Shown piece by piece: positions 11,084-20,467 of a DNA stretch of 64,000 nucleotides. This DNA is from Bifidobacterium xylocopae (GTDB lineage Bacteria > Actinomycetota > Actinomycetes > Actinomycetales > Bifidobacteriaceae). Position 1 is the first letter of the stretch. Each line of letters begins with the position of its first letter. A model generated the notes under the pieces. The model was not told the DNA's origin, made no database searches, and worked only from the letters and a program-made list of their open reading frames with translations. The translations under genes and the position numbers were made by a program. The stretch is from the NCBI RefSeq assembly GCF_003315615.1, contig NZ_PDCH01000002.1, forward strand, positions 124,001 to 188,000, read 5' to 3'.

Positions 11084-11197
11084 TCCGTGGCCCTCATATT
11101 CGGCCTGCCGGTCGGGGTGCATGACCCCGGCGGCATGGCCGGGAGGGGTTGACGAGCGTCTTTGCTAGACTGTCGCTGTTGGCTATTTCGCCAATGT

Positions 11198-11271
11198 GGG
11201 GCCCTAGCTCAGTCGGTTAGAGCAAACGACTCATAATCGTTCGGTCCAGGGTTCAAGCCCCTGGGGCCCCA
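11198..11271 (+). tRNA. tRNA with CAT anticodon (Met elongator or lysidine-modified Ile2)
   Basis: The cloverleaf folds cleanly. The acceptor GGGGCCC pairs with GGGCCCC, the D arm is GCTC/GAGC, and the anticodon stem AACGA/TCGTT holds the loop CTCATAA (anticodon at 11232-11234). The T arm CAGGG/CCCTG holds TTCAAGC, and the discriminator is A. CCA is not encoded. Both elongator tRNA-Met and TilS-modified tRNA-Ile2 carry CAT, and I cannot separate them by eye. Confidence 0.95.
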
Positions 11272-11348
11272 CTCGAGAAACCAGCCCCGCCAGTACCCGG
11301 TCGCTCACGGGCTCGTCCCGCATCCTGGCCGGCGGGCATGGGATGTGA

Positions 11349-12983
11349 TTGGTCGTGGTAAAACCAGTGAAATCCTCGCCAGGGTGGTTGCATTCGCTCC
11401 GATTGCGCTTGACAGGCGTACGCGCGAAACCCGCTGCGCTCGCTCTCCATGCCCCTCGTTTCAAATGGTCCCTGGCCCTCAAAGCGGTGCTCTGCGGGCT
11501 CGTGGCCGGTATCCTGGTCGTGCTATATCGCAAAGGTGTCAGCTACGGGACCGCCTTCGCCCGATGTGCATACTCACTCATTCTCCAACGCCCCCTGCTT
11601 GCGTTGCCATGGGTGGCGGCCGCCGTGGCCGTGGGACTGTTCGTTGCTTGGCTCATCAAGCTGGTGCCCATGGCCTCTGGATCGGGCATACCCCAGGTCG
11701 AGGGCGTGGTCCTGTGGGGGCTCAGGATGAGGGCGTTGCCGGTTTTGGCCGTGCGTTACACGGGTGGGTTCCTGTGTGCCTTGTTCGGTATGTCACTGGG
11801 ACGTGAAGGTCCTTCCATCCAGATAGGGGCGGCCGGTTCCCAAGTCGCGTCGCGTGGCATGCGACAAGGGAACGATGCGGAGAACTATCTGGTGACAGCC
11901 GGAGCGGCCGCTGGTTTATCGGCGGCCTTCAACGCCCCGCTGTCCGGTATGGTATTCGCCCTGGAGGAGATTCACCGGTCATTCTCCCCGGTCATCCTGC
12001 TCTCGGCGGCGGCGGCCTCCCTGTCCGCGGATTTCGTCTCGAAGAACTGGTTCGGGCTGAGGCCGGTGCTGGATTTCACTGCCATGCCCATGCTTTCGGT
12101 CCCGGAATACTTGCTTATGATTCCGTTGGGTCTGATCGCCGGACTGGTCGGTTCGGCATGCAACAGGCTGCTTCTGGGTGCCCAGGACGCATATGGCGTG
12201 CTGCCTGCCTGGAGCCGGACTGTAGTTGCCTTTCTCATTGCCTTGCCGGTCGGGATTTTCCTTCCTGCCGTCCTGGGCGGAGGGGAGGACCTGATCGGCT
12301 TGGCTGAACGCACACACGAGGTCAGCCCGTCGGTGGCCAGTAATCTCCTCCTGCTGCTCGTCGTTAAAATGATGTTCACCGCCGTCTGCTTCGGTTCAGG
12401 TGCTCCAGGGGGCATTTTCATGCCCATCCTCGCAGTGGGTACGCTGACAGGTGGCCTATGCGGTGTGGGGGCGGTGGCGCTGGGTATGCCCGTCCGCATG
12501 ATCTCGGTCTTCGCCGTCTGCGCCATGGCGGGGGCACTTACCGCATCCGTCAAGGCGCCAGTCACTTCCATCCTGCTCACGGTGGAGATGTCGGGAAGCC
12601 TCGTTCACATGCTGCCGGTCGCCCTATGCGCGTTCACCGCACTCCTGGTCTCCGACCTTCTGAAGGTCCGGCCCATCTACGAGGCATTGCTGGAGCGTTC
12701 CATGAGACGTCGAAGGCAGGGGCAGAAGGAAGGAGCGCCGCCTTCGGCCCTGGGGGTTGTGACGATGGAATTCGTGGTGGAATACGGCAGCAGGGTGGCC
12801 GGGCGCCGGATCGGACAGGTGGACTGGCCCGGGGATGCTGTCGTCGTAGGTCTGCGACGGGGTGATGAAGACATGGTACCGACGCCGGAACGCCGTTTGC
12901 TGGCCGGAGACTACATCTACCTGCTCTTCGATGGCCGCCGTCTGCCGCACATACGTAATGCCATGGCCGACATGTGCCGTTGA
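11349..12983 (+). CDS. clcA: ClC-type chloride/proton antiporter with TrkA_C domain
   Basis: The 544-residue protein carries the three ClC selectivity motifs: GSGIPQ, GREGPSIQIG (with the gating Glu) and GAPGGIFMP. It also has FALEEIHRSF, matching the internal proton-pathway Glu of exchangers, so it is likely a 2Cl-/H+ antiporter, not a channel. About 75 C-terminal residues form an RCK_C/TrkA_C-like domain (VVVGLRRGDEDMVPTPERRLLAGDYIYLLF), typical of actinobacterial homologues. The start is uncertain: TTG at 11349 or GTG at 11355. The gene lies just downstream of the tRNA. A role in acid resistance is an inference. Confidence 0.9.
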   Translation: MVVVKPVKSSPGWLHSLRLRLTGVRAKPAALALHAPRFKWSLALKAVLCGLVAGILVVLYRKGVSYGTAFARCAYSLILQRPLLALPWVAAAVAVGLFVAWLIKLVPMASGSGIPQVEGVVLWGLRMRALPVLAVRYTGGFLCALFGMSLGREGPSIQIGAAGSQVASRGMRQGNDAENYLVTAGAAAGLSAAFNAPLSGMVFALEEIHRSFSPVILLSAAAASLSADFVSKNWFGLRPVLDFTAMPMLSVPEYLLMIPLGLIAGLVGSACNRLLLGAQDAYGVLPAWSRTVVAFLIALPVGIFLPAVLGGGEDLIGLAERTHEVSPSVASNLLLLLVVKMMFTAVCFGSGAPGGIFMPILAVGTLTGGLCGVGAVALGMPVRMISVFAVCAMAGALTASVKAPVTSILLTVEMSGSLVHMLPVALCAFTALLVSDLLKVRPIYEALLERSMRRRRQGQKEGAPPSALGVVTMEFVVEYGSRVAGRRIGQVDWPGDAVVVGLRRGDEDMVPTPERRLLAGDYIYLLFDGRRLPHIRNAMADMCR

Positions 12984-13170
12984 TCGATGTCAATTGGCCG
13001 GTGCCGGTTCAATCCCTGTCTTCCGCCGCCAGCCTGTCTGTTAGCGGGGGGAGGGGGTGAACAGGATATTCGAATCTTGTGGTAGGGGTGAGTTCCACAT
13101 TCCAGATGTGAGACCAATAGGGAGTTCCCCAGACGGTCGTTCGGGCCTGTGAGGGACCATTGTTGCGGAT

Positions 13171-13206
13171 AGAAAAAGCGGGCTTCGGCATAAAGCCGAA
13201 ACCCGC
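13171..13206 (-). terminator. Strong intrinsic terminator, minus strand
   Basis: Read on the minus strand, GCGGGTTTCGGC and GCCGAAGCCCGC form a 12-bp stem with one mismatch and a 5-base loop, followed directly by TTTTTC. The U-run exists only on the minus strand, so it ends a minus-strand transcript although no minus-strand gene precedes it. It could also stop read-through from clcA. Confidence 0.85.
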
Positions 13207-13594
13207 CTTCCCCGCAGTCTGACTCTCGCATCCGCGGATGGCGAACCACCCGTTTCAGCCGGGGGAATAGAGCCAGATCGCGTCTTTCATCCCTTCGGAC
13301 CGGAAGCCCGACTTGCGTCGGACTGCGGGACAAGATGATGAGCCCCAACCATTGAGCTCTCATCCGGATGTCCCGCTATATTGCCGGATATACCGATCCG
13401 GGTCCAGATTCTGTGCGAATCCCCTTCATTTATATGGCAATGACCGCCTCTGCATGATGTGAATGGCCCCAGTAGCCGCGCTTCCTGCAGGCAGCGCTCA
13501 CATTCATATCAGCTAGGCTTCAGGGCAAACATTCGAATTTCCCCTGTGGCTAGTCATTCATGCGTTCCCCAACACATGCGAGATTGCTCTCTGC
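13171..13594 (-). ncRNA. Candidate large structured non-coding RNA (~420 nt)
   Basis: A minus-strand unit in the 0.94-kb gap between clcA and rpmE has a sigma70-type promoter at one end and a strong terminator at the other, with no plausible ORF. Between them are many inverted repeats. A 13-bp stem with one mismatch joins 13211-13223 to 13317-13329. Arms at 13325-13332/13369-13376 pair over 8 bp and overlap that stem, so the two are mutually exclusive. Other stems lie at 13456-13465/13501-13510, inside which GCGCT/AGCGC encloses CCTGCAGG, and at 13513-13525/13542-13553. A UUCG-capped hairpin lies near 13238-13253 and a GCAA-capped one near 13307-13320. I do not see tmRNA ends, RNase P P4 consensus or the SRP apical motif, so the family is unknown. 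Confidence 0.6.
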
Positions 13595-13600
13595 TGTGAG

Positions 13601-13630
13601 AGTCTATCGTACGATTTCCGCGGCTGTCAA
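13601..13630 (-). promoter_or_regulatory. Sigma70-type promoter for the minus-strand RNA
   Basis: On the minus strand TTGACA (13625-13630) is followed after 18 bp by TAGACT (13601-13606). The -35 is a perfect consensus match. The start of transcription would be near 13594, and no ORF with a ribosome-binding site follows. Confidence 0.65.
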
Positions 13631-13848
13631 TCGCATCAAAATTTGGTAAGGCAATGTGAGTACTGGAATGGCTTGATTCCAAGGCTCAGATGCTAATGTG
13701 ACACTCCCGGGACGGAGTGTCGTGAAAACTGGGGAATAGGTGAAGGACGTTGTTGTTGATAGCAGTGAGCATGGTGTCTTACGGCATGCGACGGTCCTCC
13801 GGCCGGCGATGTCAGATAAATCCGGGGCGGAAACTCCGGGGGCGGCGC

Positions 13849-13854
13849 TATACT
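13849..13854 (+). promoter_or_regulatory. Probable -10 element for rpmE
   Basis: TATACT lies 70 bp before the rpmE start. No good -35 is visible at the usual distance. A small GC-rich hairpin (CCGGGG/CTCCGG around 13822-13839) overlaps the spacer. Confidence 0.4.
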
Positions 13855-13924
13855 CAACCATTGGTTCCGGTTCACGTCAGCCATAGGGGCAGGCGACCCG
13901 GGCCCTTCGACCCTAGGAGAAACC

Positions 13925-14143
13925 ATGAAGCAGGGTATCCATCCCGATTACCATCCCGTGCAGGTGACGTGCTCGTGCGGCAACACCTTCGTCACCCGTT
14001 CGACAGCCCCCGGCGATCACATGACGGTTGATGTGTGCTCCAATTGCCATCCCTTCTACACCGGCAAGCAGAAGATCCTCGACACCGGTGGCCGTGTGGC
14101 CCGCTTTGAGGCCCGCTACGGCAAGAGGAACGCCAACAAGTAG
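13925..14143 (+). CDS. rpmE: 50S ribosomal protein L31, zinc-binding (C+) type
   Basis: The 72-residue protein has the four zinc-ligand cysteines in CSCG and CSNC, marking it as the C+ form, and the typical [17 protein letters not shown] stretch. AGGAGAAACC precedes the ATG. In many actinobacteria the C+ form is replaced by a C- paralogue under zinc starvation. A Fur/Zur-family regulator lies at 40.6 kb, but I see no Zur site here. A strong terminator follows, so it is transcribed alone. Confidence 0.96.
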   Translation: MKQGIHPDYHPVQVTCSCGNTFVTRSTAPGDHMTVDVCSNCHPFYTGKQKILDTGGRVARFEARYGKRNANK

Positions 14144-14150
14144 CGCTTTC

Positions 14151-14207
14151 AACGCCAGCTTCCCAACCGGGTCGTCCGTTACGCCCGGTGAGGGGCTGGC
14201 GTTTTTC
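14151..14207 (+). terminator. Intrinsic terminator of rpmE
   Basis: AACGCCAGC (14151-14159) pairs with GCTGGCGTT (14195-14203). A smaller CGGG/CCCG stem is nested in the loop, and the run GTTTTTC follows. Confidence 0.9.
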
Positions 14208-14303
14208 TATGTCATGTGCGGTGTGTGCGCTGCGTGAGGCTGTATCGGAGCGCTCACTTGAGGGCGGGCGCCGGAAAGTCGGGAAGGGAAGGCGGAGATA
14301 GCA

Positions 14304-15392
14304 ATGGAGAACGAGCAGTTTCCGGCTGCGCAAACGGCTCTGGAGGAGTATGAGAGCCTTGAGCGGCGGATGAGCCAGCCAGAGATCGCCTCCGACCCGG
14401 CGCAGATCCGCAAGCTGGGCCGGCGCCATGCCGAGCTGGGCACGATCGTTGAAGCCTACCGGGTCTGGCAGGAGCTGAGGGAGAACTACGAGGCCGCCGA
14501 GAGCATGGCATCAGAGGATCCGGATTTCGCGGCCGAAGCCAAGAGCCTGGAAGCCCAACTGCCGGCGGCCGAGGAGAAGCTGCGGACCGCGCTGATCCCC
14601 AGGGACCCGGACGACGCCCGCGACACGATCATGGAGATCAAGGCCGGCACCGGCGGCGAGGAGGCGGCCCTGTTCGCCGGCGACCTGATGCGCATGTACA
14701 CGCGCTACGCAGAGAAGCGCGGCTGGTCGGTCGAGGTCATGAGCCAGAACATCACCGAGCTGGGCGGGGTCAAGGACGCGCAGGTCGCCATCCGCTCGCG
14801 TGGGACCGTGGCGCCCGAGGACGGGGTGTGGGCCTCGCTCAAGTACGAGGGTGGCGTCCACCGGGTGCAGCGCATCCCCGTGACCGAGTCCCAGGGGCGC
14901 ATCCAGACATCGGCGGCCGGCGTGATCGTCTTCCCTGAGGCCGACGATGACGACGACGAGATCAAGATCGACCAGAAGGACCTGAAGATCGACATCTTCA
15001 TGAGCTCCGGTCCCGGCGGACAGTCGGTCAATACTACGTATTCCGCAGTGCGCATGACCCATATCCCGACCGGCATCGTGGTCTCCATGCAGGACGAGAA
15101 GTCGCAGATCCAGAACCGCGCCGCCGCCCTGCGGGTCCTCAAGTCGCGCCTGCTGGCCATGAAGCACGAGCAGGAGGCCGCCGAGGCCGCCGACATGCGC
15201 CACTCGCAGGTGCGTTCCATGGACCGCTCCGAGCGCATCCGCACCTACAACTTCCCCGAGAACCGCATCGTCGACCACCGCACCAACTACAAGGCCTACA
15301 ACCTGGACCAGGTCCTCGACGGCGACATCCAAGCCGTCATCGACTCGGATGTGCAGGCGGACGAAGCCGACCGCCTTGCCGGGCGGGAGTGA
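14304..15392 (+). CDS. prfA: Peptide chain release factor 1
   Basis: This 362-residue class I release factor carries the catalytic GGQ ([14 protein letters not shown], about residue 239) and the stop-codon reading tripeptide PVT ([15 protein letters not shown], about residue 192), which corresponds to PxT of RF1 and not SPF of RF2. It ends translation at UAA and UAG. It lies 160 bp after rpmE. In many actinobacteria prmC follows directly; here a 513-bp gap of unusual composition intervenes. Confidence 0.96.
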   Translation: MENEQFPAAQTALEEYESLERRMSQPEIASDPAQIRKLGRRHAELGTIVEAYRVWQELRENYEAAESMASEDPDFAAEAKSLEAQLPAAEEKLRTALIPRDPDDARDTIMEIKAGTGGEEAALFAGDLMRMYTRYAEKRGWSVEVMSQNITELGGVKDAQVAIRSRGTVAPEDGVWASLKYEGGVHRVQRIPVTESQGRIQTSAAGVIVFPEADDDDDEIKIDQKDLKIDIFMSSGPGGQSVNTTYSAVRMTHIPTGIVVSMQDEKSQIQNRAAALRVLKSRLLAMKHEQEAAEAADMRHSQVRSMDRSERIRTYNFPENRIVDHRTNYKAYNLDQVLDGDIQAVIDSDVQADEADRLAGRE

Positions 15393-15905
15393 GAGGGGGT
15401 TGGTAGGTATGAAATCTGCTATATGGTTCACTCGCCTGCGGGTTGCTTGTAGCGGATAGGTTGTGAGAGATTGTCACACTTGTAAGGGTAGGGGCACTGC
15501 ATGCGGTCTGGTGTTTCCTGTACGTAAGTACTTATTCTTGCTGTGCAACCATATTCGGGTTTTTAGATGTTGGTCAGGCGTATGAAGTATTAAATGAGAA
15601 CGTGGAACTCTGTCTCTATAGTGCCTGCGGCTGTCAGAGATGTGACGATAGAGCATATTGCGTTCCGGCAGGAGCTATATAAGTATTTTAGTCAGCGAAT
15701 AGTGGTTATCGGTCAACGCCGCTTGGATGGAGGTCGATGGCTTGCGTTCTGAACTGTTTTCTGTACTGCTGCTGAACTGTGTGTATGGCGGGTTCTAAGC
15801 ACTGCTGTGGTAAAGCTCACAAATGCGGCAGTTTGATTTGGCTAGGTGTGCTTCAAGGCTGTTTGATACGAGATGATGAGATACATTCTCAAAGAGAGGA
15901 AAACG
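15393..15905. other. Lower-GC gap between prfA and prmC with no recognised gene
   Basis: This stretch of 513 bp is visibly more AT-rich than prfA, has no ORF with a ribosome-binding site, and contains only short palindromes such as GTAC-GTAA-GTAC near 15521. It may hold the promoter of prmC. It marks the left edge of the accessory-type composition that runs to about 29.4 kb. Confidence 0.5.
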
Positions 15906-16901
15906 ATGGCAAACTCGGCAGGTGTTGGCTTGCCCTCCCTCTCCAGCGGCGATACGGTCAGGCAGTTTTTAGCTGTAAACAGCCAAATCCTGAAAGTAGC
16001 GGGTGTAGAAACATCCGACAATGATGCACGTCTCTTGCTCGCGCAGGCTTGTCAGGTCAACCTGCATGAGCTTGACAAGGCTCTGCTGATGGGGCAAAGC
16101 CTGGGGGACTTAGCTCTAGTTGGGCAGAATCACGCGGGAAGTAAGGTGGAGACAGGGTTGACCCAGGAGGTTGCACTAGCTACTCTTCGAGAGTTTGTCA
16201 GGCGTCGGGCCCGGAGGGAACCCCTACAGTACATCGTGGGCCATGCCCCCTTCCGTTTCCTTGATTTAGAGGTCGGGCCGGGCGTTTTCATCCCTAGGCC
16301 CGAGACGGAAATTGTAGTCCAAGCCGGGTTGGATTGGCTGCTAGGGGAGGGGTCGAGAGGTCCGAAGGGGCCTGTGGTTGTTGACATGTGCGCCGGCTCG
16401 GGGGCTATCGGCTTAGCGCTGGCAACGGAGGTGGCTGGATTGCGGGTATGGGCGGTCGAGATTTCAGAGGATGCGGCGGTCTGGACACGTCGGAACTTTG
16501 AGCGGTACCAGCATGAGATTGACCGACAGAAGTCCTCATATCGTTTAGTTATAGGTGATGCGACAGATTCAGAAACTCTGGCAGATTTGGATGGCCAGGT
16601 CGATTTGATCGTCACCAACCCGCCTTATGTGCCACAATCGCTGGTGCTCACCCAACCAGAGGTGACGCACCACGATCCTCCCCGGGCTCTCTATGGGGGA
16701 TCGCCTGACGGCCTGCTCATTCCTGAACGCATTGTCGCGCGCGCTGCTTCGCTTTTGCGTACCGGTGGCTATTTCGTGATGGAACACGACCCTTCACAAG
16801 CTGAAGTTTTGCGACAAAGCGTGGAATCTTGGGGCTTTACTGATGTCACAACTGGCGTAGATTTGACCGGGCGCCCAAGGTTTTTGAACGGTATACGGTG
16901 A
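15906..16901 (+). CDS. prmC: Release-factor glutamine methyltransferase PrmC
   Basis: The ATG at 15906 is chosen because AGAGAGGA lies just upstream and homology starts there. The 331-residue protein has the SAM-binding VVVDMCAGSGAIGLALA and the catalytic NPPYVP (about residue 238), which define the HemK/PrmC family that methylates the GGQ glutamine of RF1 and RF2. The C-terminal GYFVMEHDPSQ region also matches. Codon use is more AT-rich than prfA, and the central 240-residue region is well conserved. It is separated from prfA by half a kilobase and from tsaC by 35 kb. Confidence 0.92.
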   Translation: MANSAGVGLPSLSSGDTVRQFLAVNSQILKVAGVETSDNDARLLLAQACQVNLHELDKALLMGQSLGDLALVGQNHAGSKVETGLTQEVALATLREFVRRRARREPLQYIVGHAPFRFLDLEVGPGVFIPRPETEIVVQAGLDWLLGEGSRGPKGPVVVDMCAGSGAIGLALATEVAGLRVWAVEISEDAAVWTRRNFERYQHEIDRQKSSYRLVIGDATDSETLADLDGQVDLIVTNPPYVPQSLVLTQPEVTHHDPPRALYGGSPDGLLIPERIVARAASLLRTGGYFVMEHDPSQAEVLRQSVESWGFTDVTTGVDLTGRPRFLNGIR

Positions 16902-17156
16902 TTGTATATAAGCATGCAGAGTTGAAACTGCCTGCCTATCATATATTGAGCAGATCTTTCATTCGTAAATGTGTATATACATGTTGTTAGAAATGGTGTG
17001 TAGGTGCACTATCCCCAATAGTCGCGGCATTACTACTGTATTTACTGCATGCATATGTGGCCAAGATTGAATATAAACTAATCCTTGTAGGTTCAGGGCA
17101 ATTTTATAACTTTTATAATAATTGCTCCATATTTAATGGATGGTCAATAATCGAGC
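16902..17156. other. AT-rich intergenic region after prmC
   Basis: No gene, RNA or clear terminator is visible. Several AT-rich blocks (for example TTTTATAACTTTTATAATAA near 17103-17122) contrast with the surrounding chromosome and fit a recombination boundary. Confidence 0.4.
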
Positions 17157-17201
17157 AAGTCGAGGCTGCTGGGTCCCTCAAGTCGAGGCTGCTGGGTCCC
17201 T
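17157..17201 (+). repeat. Two tandem copies of a 22-bp direct repeat
   Basis: A 22-bp unit beginning AAGTCGAGG and ending GGGTCCCT occurs at 17157-17178 and again, identically, at 17180-17201, with one base between. The second copy runs into the stop codon of the MazG-like gene on the other strand. It may be a duplicated scar of an insertion or recombination event. Confidence 0.9.
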
Positions 17202-17532
17202 ATTGAAGTTTCCGGTATTTGCTACTGTTTCCTTTCGAGGTTTCCACCGGATACTTTTCACGCGTCTTCTCAAGCTTATTGCGCACGATAGTGTCCATAT
17301 CAACCCCTAACACATGTGACATCTCGATGCTATACGTCAGTACATCCGCTAGTTCATCAGCCACATGCTCCATATCACCATCCCGGGCTTCTGCGCTCCA
17401 CTGAAAGCGCTCCAACAGCTCTGCTGCCTCAATAGAAATCGACTTAGCTAACGTCTCCGGTGTGTGAAATTGCTCCCACTCCCTCTCCCGAGCGAATTCC
17501 ATCACTGTCTCAATAGTCTCATCACTTAGCAC
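17200..17532 (-). CDS. MazG-like nucleotide pyrophosphohydrolase
   Basis: This 110-residue all-alpha NTP pyrophosphatase of the MazG/RS21-C6 type has the metal-binding pattern EAAELLE followed by DELADVLTYSIEM (ExxE...ExxD). Such enzymes hydrolyse dCTP or other, often non-canonical, nucleotides to the monophosphate and PPi. A GTG start at 17532 is used. It lies at the left edge of the defence-rich stretch, where small MazG proteins are frequent; a house-cleaning role is equally possible. Confidence 0.85.
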   Translation of the reverse strand: MLSDETIETVMEFAREREWEQFHTPETLAKSISIEAAELLERFQWSAEARDGDMEHVADELADVLTYSIEMSHVLGVDMDTIVRNKLEKTREKYPVETSKGNSSKYRKLQ

Positions 17533-17851
17533 GGTTTCACTGTATCAGCTTAATGATAATCTCTCTCGTATAAGCATAAGGCGAATGAAGCTTATTGCAG
17601 CTTCAGACTGGATGATATCTTCGGGTTCGAGCTTTATGCATAATGTATAACAACAGTTCAGCGAAACAGCGCATCATATGATGAATTGTTGGTGATATCG
17701 CTCGGGCCGCAGTTAGCCACCTCCGATACCTATTTTCTATATGCTGATGTTTAGCCTTCCCTGTGGATGGACAAGAACATATCACTTGGAGCTGCGGATT
17801 GCTTCCCGGTGAACTCCGACCGCATGTTTTCACTACGTCGATGCAGAGACA
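17533..17851. other. Intergenic region before the DUF262 pseudogene
   Basis: About 320 bp of AT-rich DNA without a convincing ORF. It should contain the promoter of the former DUF262 gene and that of the MazG-like gene. Confidence 0.35.
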
Positions 17852-20409
17852 ATGTATAAAGGGCCGCAGACACTGGTGGCGCTGATAGGCAACACCAGTC
17901 ACCAGTTCGTGCTTCCCGTCTACCAGCGGTCTCACTCCTGGGAGGACGAGCAGCGCGACCAGCTGTGGCATGACGTGGCTGCTACCGGGCGGCAGGCCAA
18001 TTGTATGCATTGCACCGGTTTCGTGGTCTGGGTTCAGGATGGCCCATGTCCGCCTCCGGGTTGGACAAACTGTTGTTGATTGACGTGCAGCAGCGTATGA
18101 CCTGCATGCTGCTGTTGGTCGCCTTGGCCGAATATGCGTGCGACCACGGTGATGATGAATCGCTGCTGTTCTCGTACAGGCAAATCATGGATAGCGGATA
18201 CTTACTTGGCGGATAAACACCAGCGGGGCAGCGACCGCTATCGACTGGAGCTCTCCCAGGGAGACCATGCCAGTTTTAGGTATCTGATGGACCACGTGCT
18301 GGACCCGGAAGTGGAAGTGATTGTGGGTTCGCGGCGCATAGTGGACATTCTCAACCTCTTCCGCTCGCACTTGGCTGGCATCGGCAATCCCAATATGGTC
18401 TGGCATGGGACAGCGCGACTGCAAGTGGTGTCGGTGTCACTGACCCAGGCATCGACGAACTCCAGCTGATTTCCGGATTCATGAACTCTATGGGTAAGGA
18501 CCTGGTCACGGCAGACCTGGTGCGCAACTACGCGCGGATGAACCATCCCTCTCGACCAGCAGCAGTCCTTGTACGGTAAGATTGAGTTGGAGTTGGGTGA
18601 GGAAGTCTACGTGGAAGTATTCGATGATTTTCTCCACGATTGGCTAACCGTGGTGAAGACACCTGCTCCGCTGGTCTCGCGCGATGTGTACTGTACGCTC
18701 AAGCAGTATACACAGGAGGCGGGCTTTGACTGCGGCGAACGCATAGTGAGTGATGAGGGGTAACGCGGAAGCCTTCGTGCAGATCACGCGTGGTACTCTA
18801 GAAAGCAAAGAATCCAGACTGGCTTTGGCGGGTATCGCCGCCCCGCGCTTGTTGGTGATGAACCCGTTGATTATGGCTATGCTTGAGGACTACGCCGAAG
18901 GGGCGTGGGTGTGCTCGCACGACGACCTGATCGCCATGCTGCGCACCGTGGGAAGCTTCCCCTTCTGGCGGATGGTCTGCAATGTGGCCAGCAACAGCTT
19001 GAACAAGTTCATTCCCTCCCTGATCAAGCGCCTGCGCGAGACGGGGAAGAGCGGCGGGAATTACCGGGAAGCCTTCGAAGCGATACTGCTGAGTGAGTCC
19101 GGCAGAGCCTGGCGTATACCTGTGGACAAGGAGTTTGAGCAGGTACTCATAAGACGCCACAGCTGCAGCTGTCCCAGCTTCTACATGCTTGCGAAACTGG
19201 AGAACAGCCACCACAGCAAAGACGAGCGTGACTTTTCGGCCGGCACCTACACCATCGGACACGATATGCCCCGCAACGCCCTGAACCAGCCGGAATGGAT
19301 GGCCATGCTGGGTGACGATCACTAGAACATGTACGAGCAGTATGTGGACAACCTGGGTAACCTGCCGCTTACGGCCTACAATTCCGAGCTCTCCGACGGC
19401 TCATACAAGCAGAAGAAGGAGTGTACGGTCGGCGGATACAAGAACGAATACCTGACCATATCTGGGGAAATCCGGCAGGCCGATGTGTGGAGGGAGGTAG
19501 TAATCCTCGTCCGGGCCGAGCAGCTGGCCGAGCGGCGAAGCAGATCTGTGGTCTGCCTGACTTACCTGTGGAGGTCATCGAATCCTATAATCCGTGTGCT
19601 AGCAGTGAACACTCTATCAGCCCGACTGTGACGCTGGCTATGGCGGGTTCGGTCGACTATCTGCAATCCGGCCCCATCATCGTGGGCAGGACTCCCGGCT
19701 CCGTAGTCTCTGCTATGCTCACCGATACGTTCACAATCCTCCTGAGCAATGGCAAGGAGTACCATAGCCCGCCGCCGCTCTACAGTAGGGCCAGGGAGAT
19801 GGAAGGTCTCGGATGAAAAGCCTCCGACGGCGGCCTGTTCGGGTGGAATGGTAGTGAGGACGACCGCTGCTGGACGAGGTGCGCGCCGTTATCTGGGATC
19901 CGCTGACCATACCACCAGCCGCATCATCGAGTTACGCAACCTCTTCTGGCCTGACTTCTACGACTACTACGCCACCCGGCCTGACTTTGTCTCCGCCTTC
20001 CGCGACCTCAGCAGCCGATCGCGCAGCAACGGCAGCAGCGCCACCTTCAGCGGCGGCATACCCAATACCAACCAAGACACCCTCTTAGGCCAGCGAAACA
20101 ACTACATAGCAATAGTCCTCTACTGCCAATCCAACGAACTTTATTCCTGACTCCAACGAGACCGTCCCGAAATCAAATCCGCTCTCTTAACCCTCCTCGG
20201 AACCCTTCACTGGTCCGTCTCAGCCGCCACCACCCGTCACTCCTTGTTCTTCGAACTCCAGGTCTACTTCGATGAAGATTGTATTAAGCTCCAGGAGTGG
20301 TTGGCTAACCCTTGCACTAAGGATGTGTTCAGTTGGATTGAATATGAATCGCAAGGTTACGGCAGAGCGATAGGGATTTGCTGTCTAGGTTTAGAGAGGT
20401 ACGCATGTT
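17852..20409 (+). pseudogene. Decayed DUF262-DUF1524 restriction-like gene (GmrSD type), with RAMA-like and DUF4268-like tail
   Basis: Protein fragments line up in order across all three frames. The DUF262 start FVLPVYQRSHSWEDEQ is at 17900-17945, then LLLIDVQQRMTCMLLL at 18073-18120, in which the DGQQR catalytic motif is altered to DVQQR. DLVTADLVRNYARMNH follows near 18500, and a 190-codon piece lies at 18750-19325 (ending in IGHDMPRNALN, DUF1524-like). Then come LGNLPLTAYNSELSDG at 19350, a RAMA-like TFTILLSNGKEYHSP near 19730, and FWPDFYDYYATRPDFVSAFRD near 19950. At least five frameshifts and several stops separate them. When intact, such proteins cut modified DNA as type IV enzymes. The gene is clearly dead. 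Confidence 0.8.
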
Positions 20410-20467
20410 AACCAATATGATGCTGTGCGCTTATAATGACTCCGTGGAAGGGACATTTTACGAGGGG

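Noticed and set aside
13200-13260. T-box leader suggested by GGGTGG...CCGCGG
   Set aside because: The GGGTGG belongs to a UUCG-capped hairpin, the T-box bulge sequence is not intact, and no aminoacyl-tRNA or amino-acid gene lies downstream on that strand.
12917-13363. 148-residue minus-strand ORF in the clcA-rpmE gap
   Set aside because: It overlaps the end of clcA antisense, reads through the strong minus-strand terminator, has no ribosome-binding site and resembles no protein; the RNA interpretation fits better.
13171-13594. tmRNA or RNase P RNA as identity of the structured RNA
   Set aside because: No tRNA-like ends or tag ORF ending in ALAA, and no GAGGAAAGUC / ACAGAA P4 motifs were found.
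17157-17201. CRISPR array
   Set aside because: Only two copies with a single base between them and no spacer-length gap or cas gene.
17603-18010. 135-residue minus-strand ORF at the start of the DUF262 remnant
   Set aside because: It is antisense to clear DUF262 homology and lacks a ribosome-binding site.
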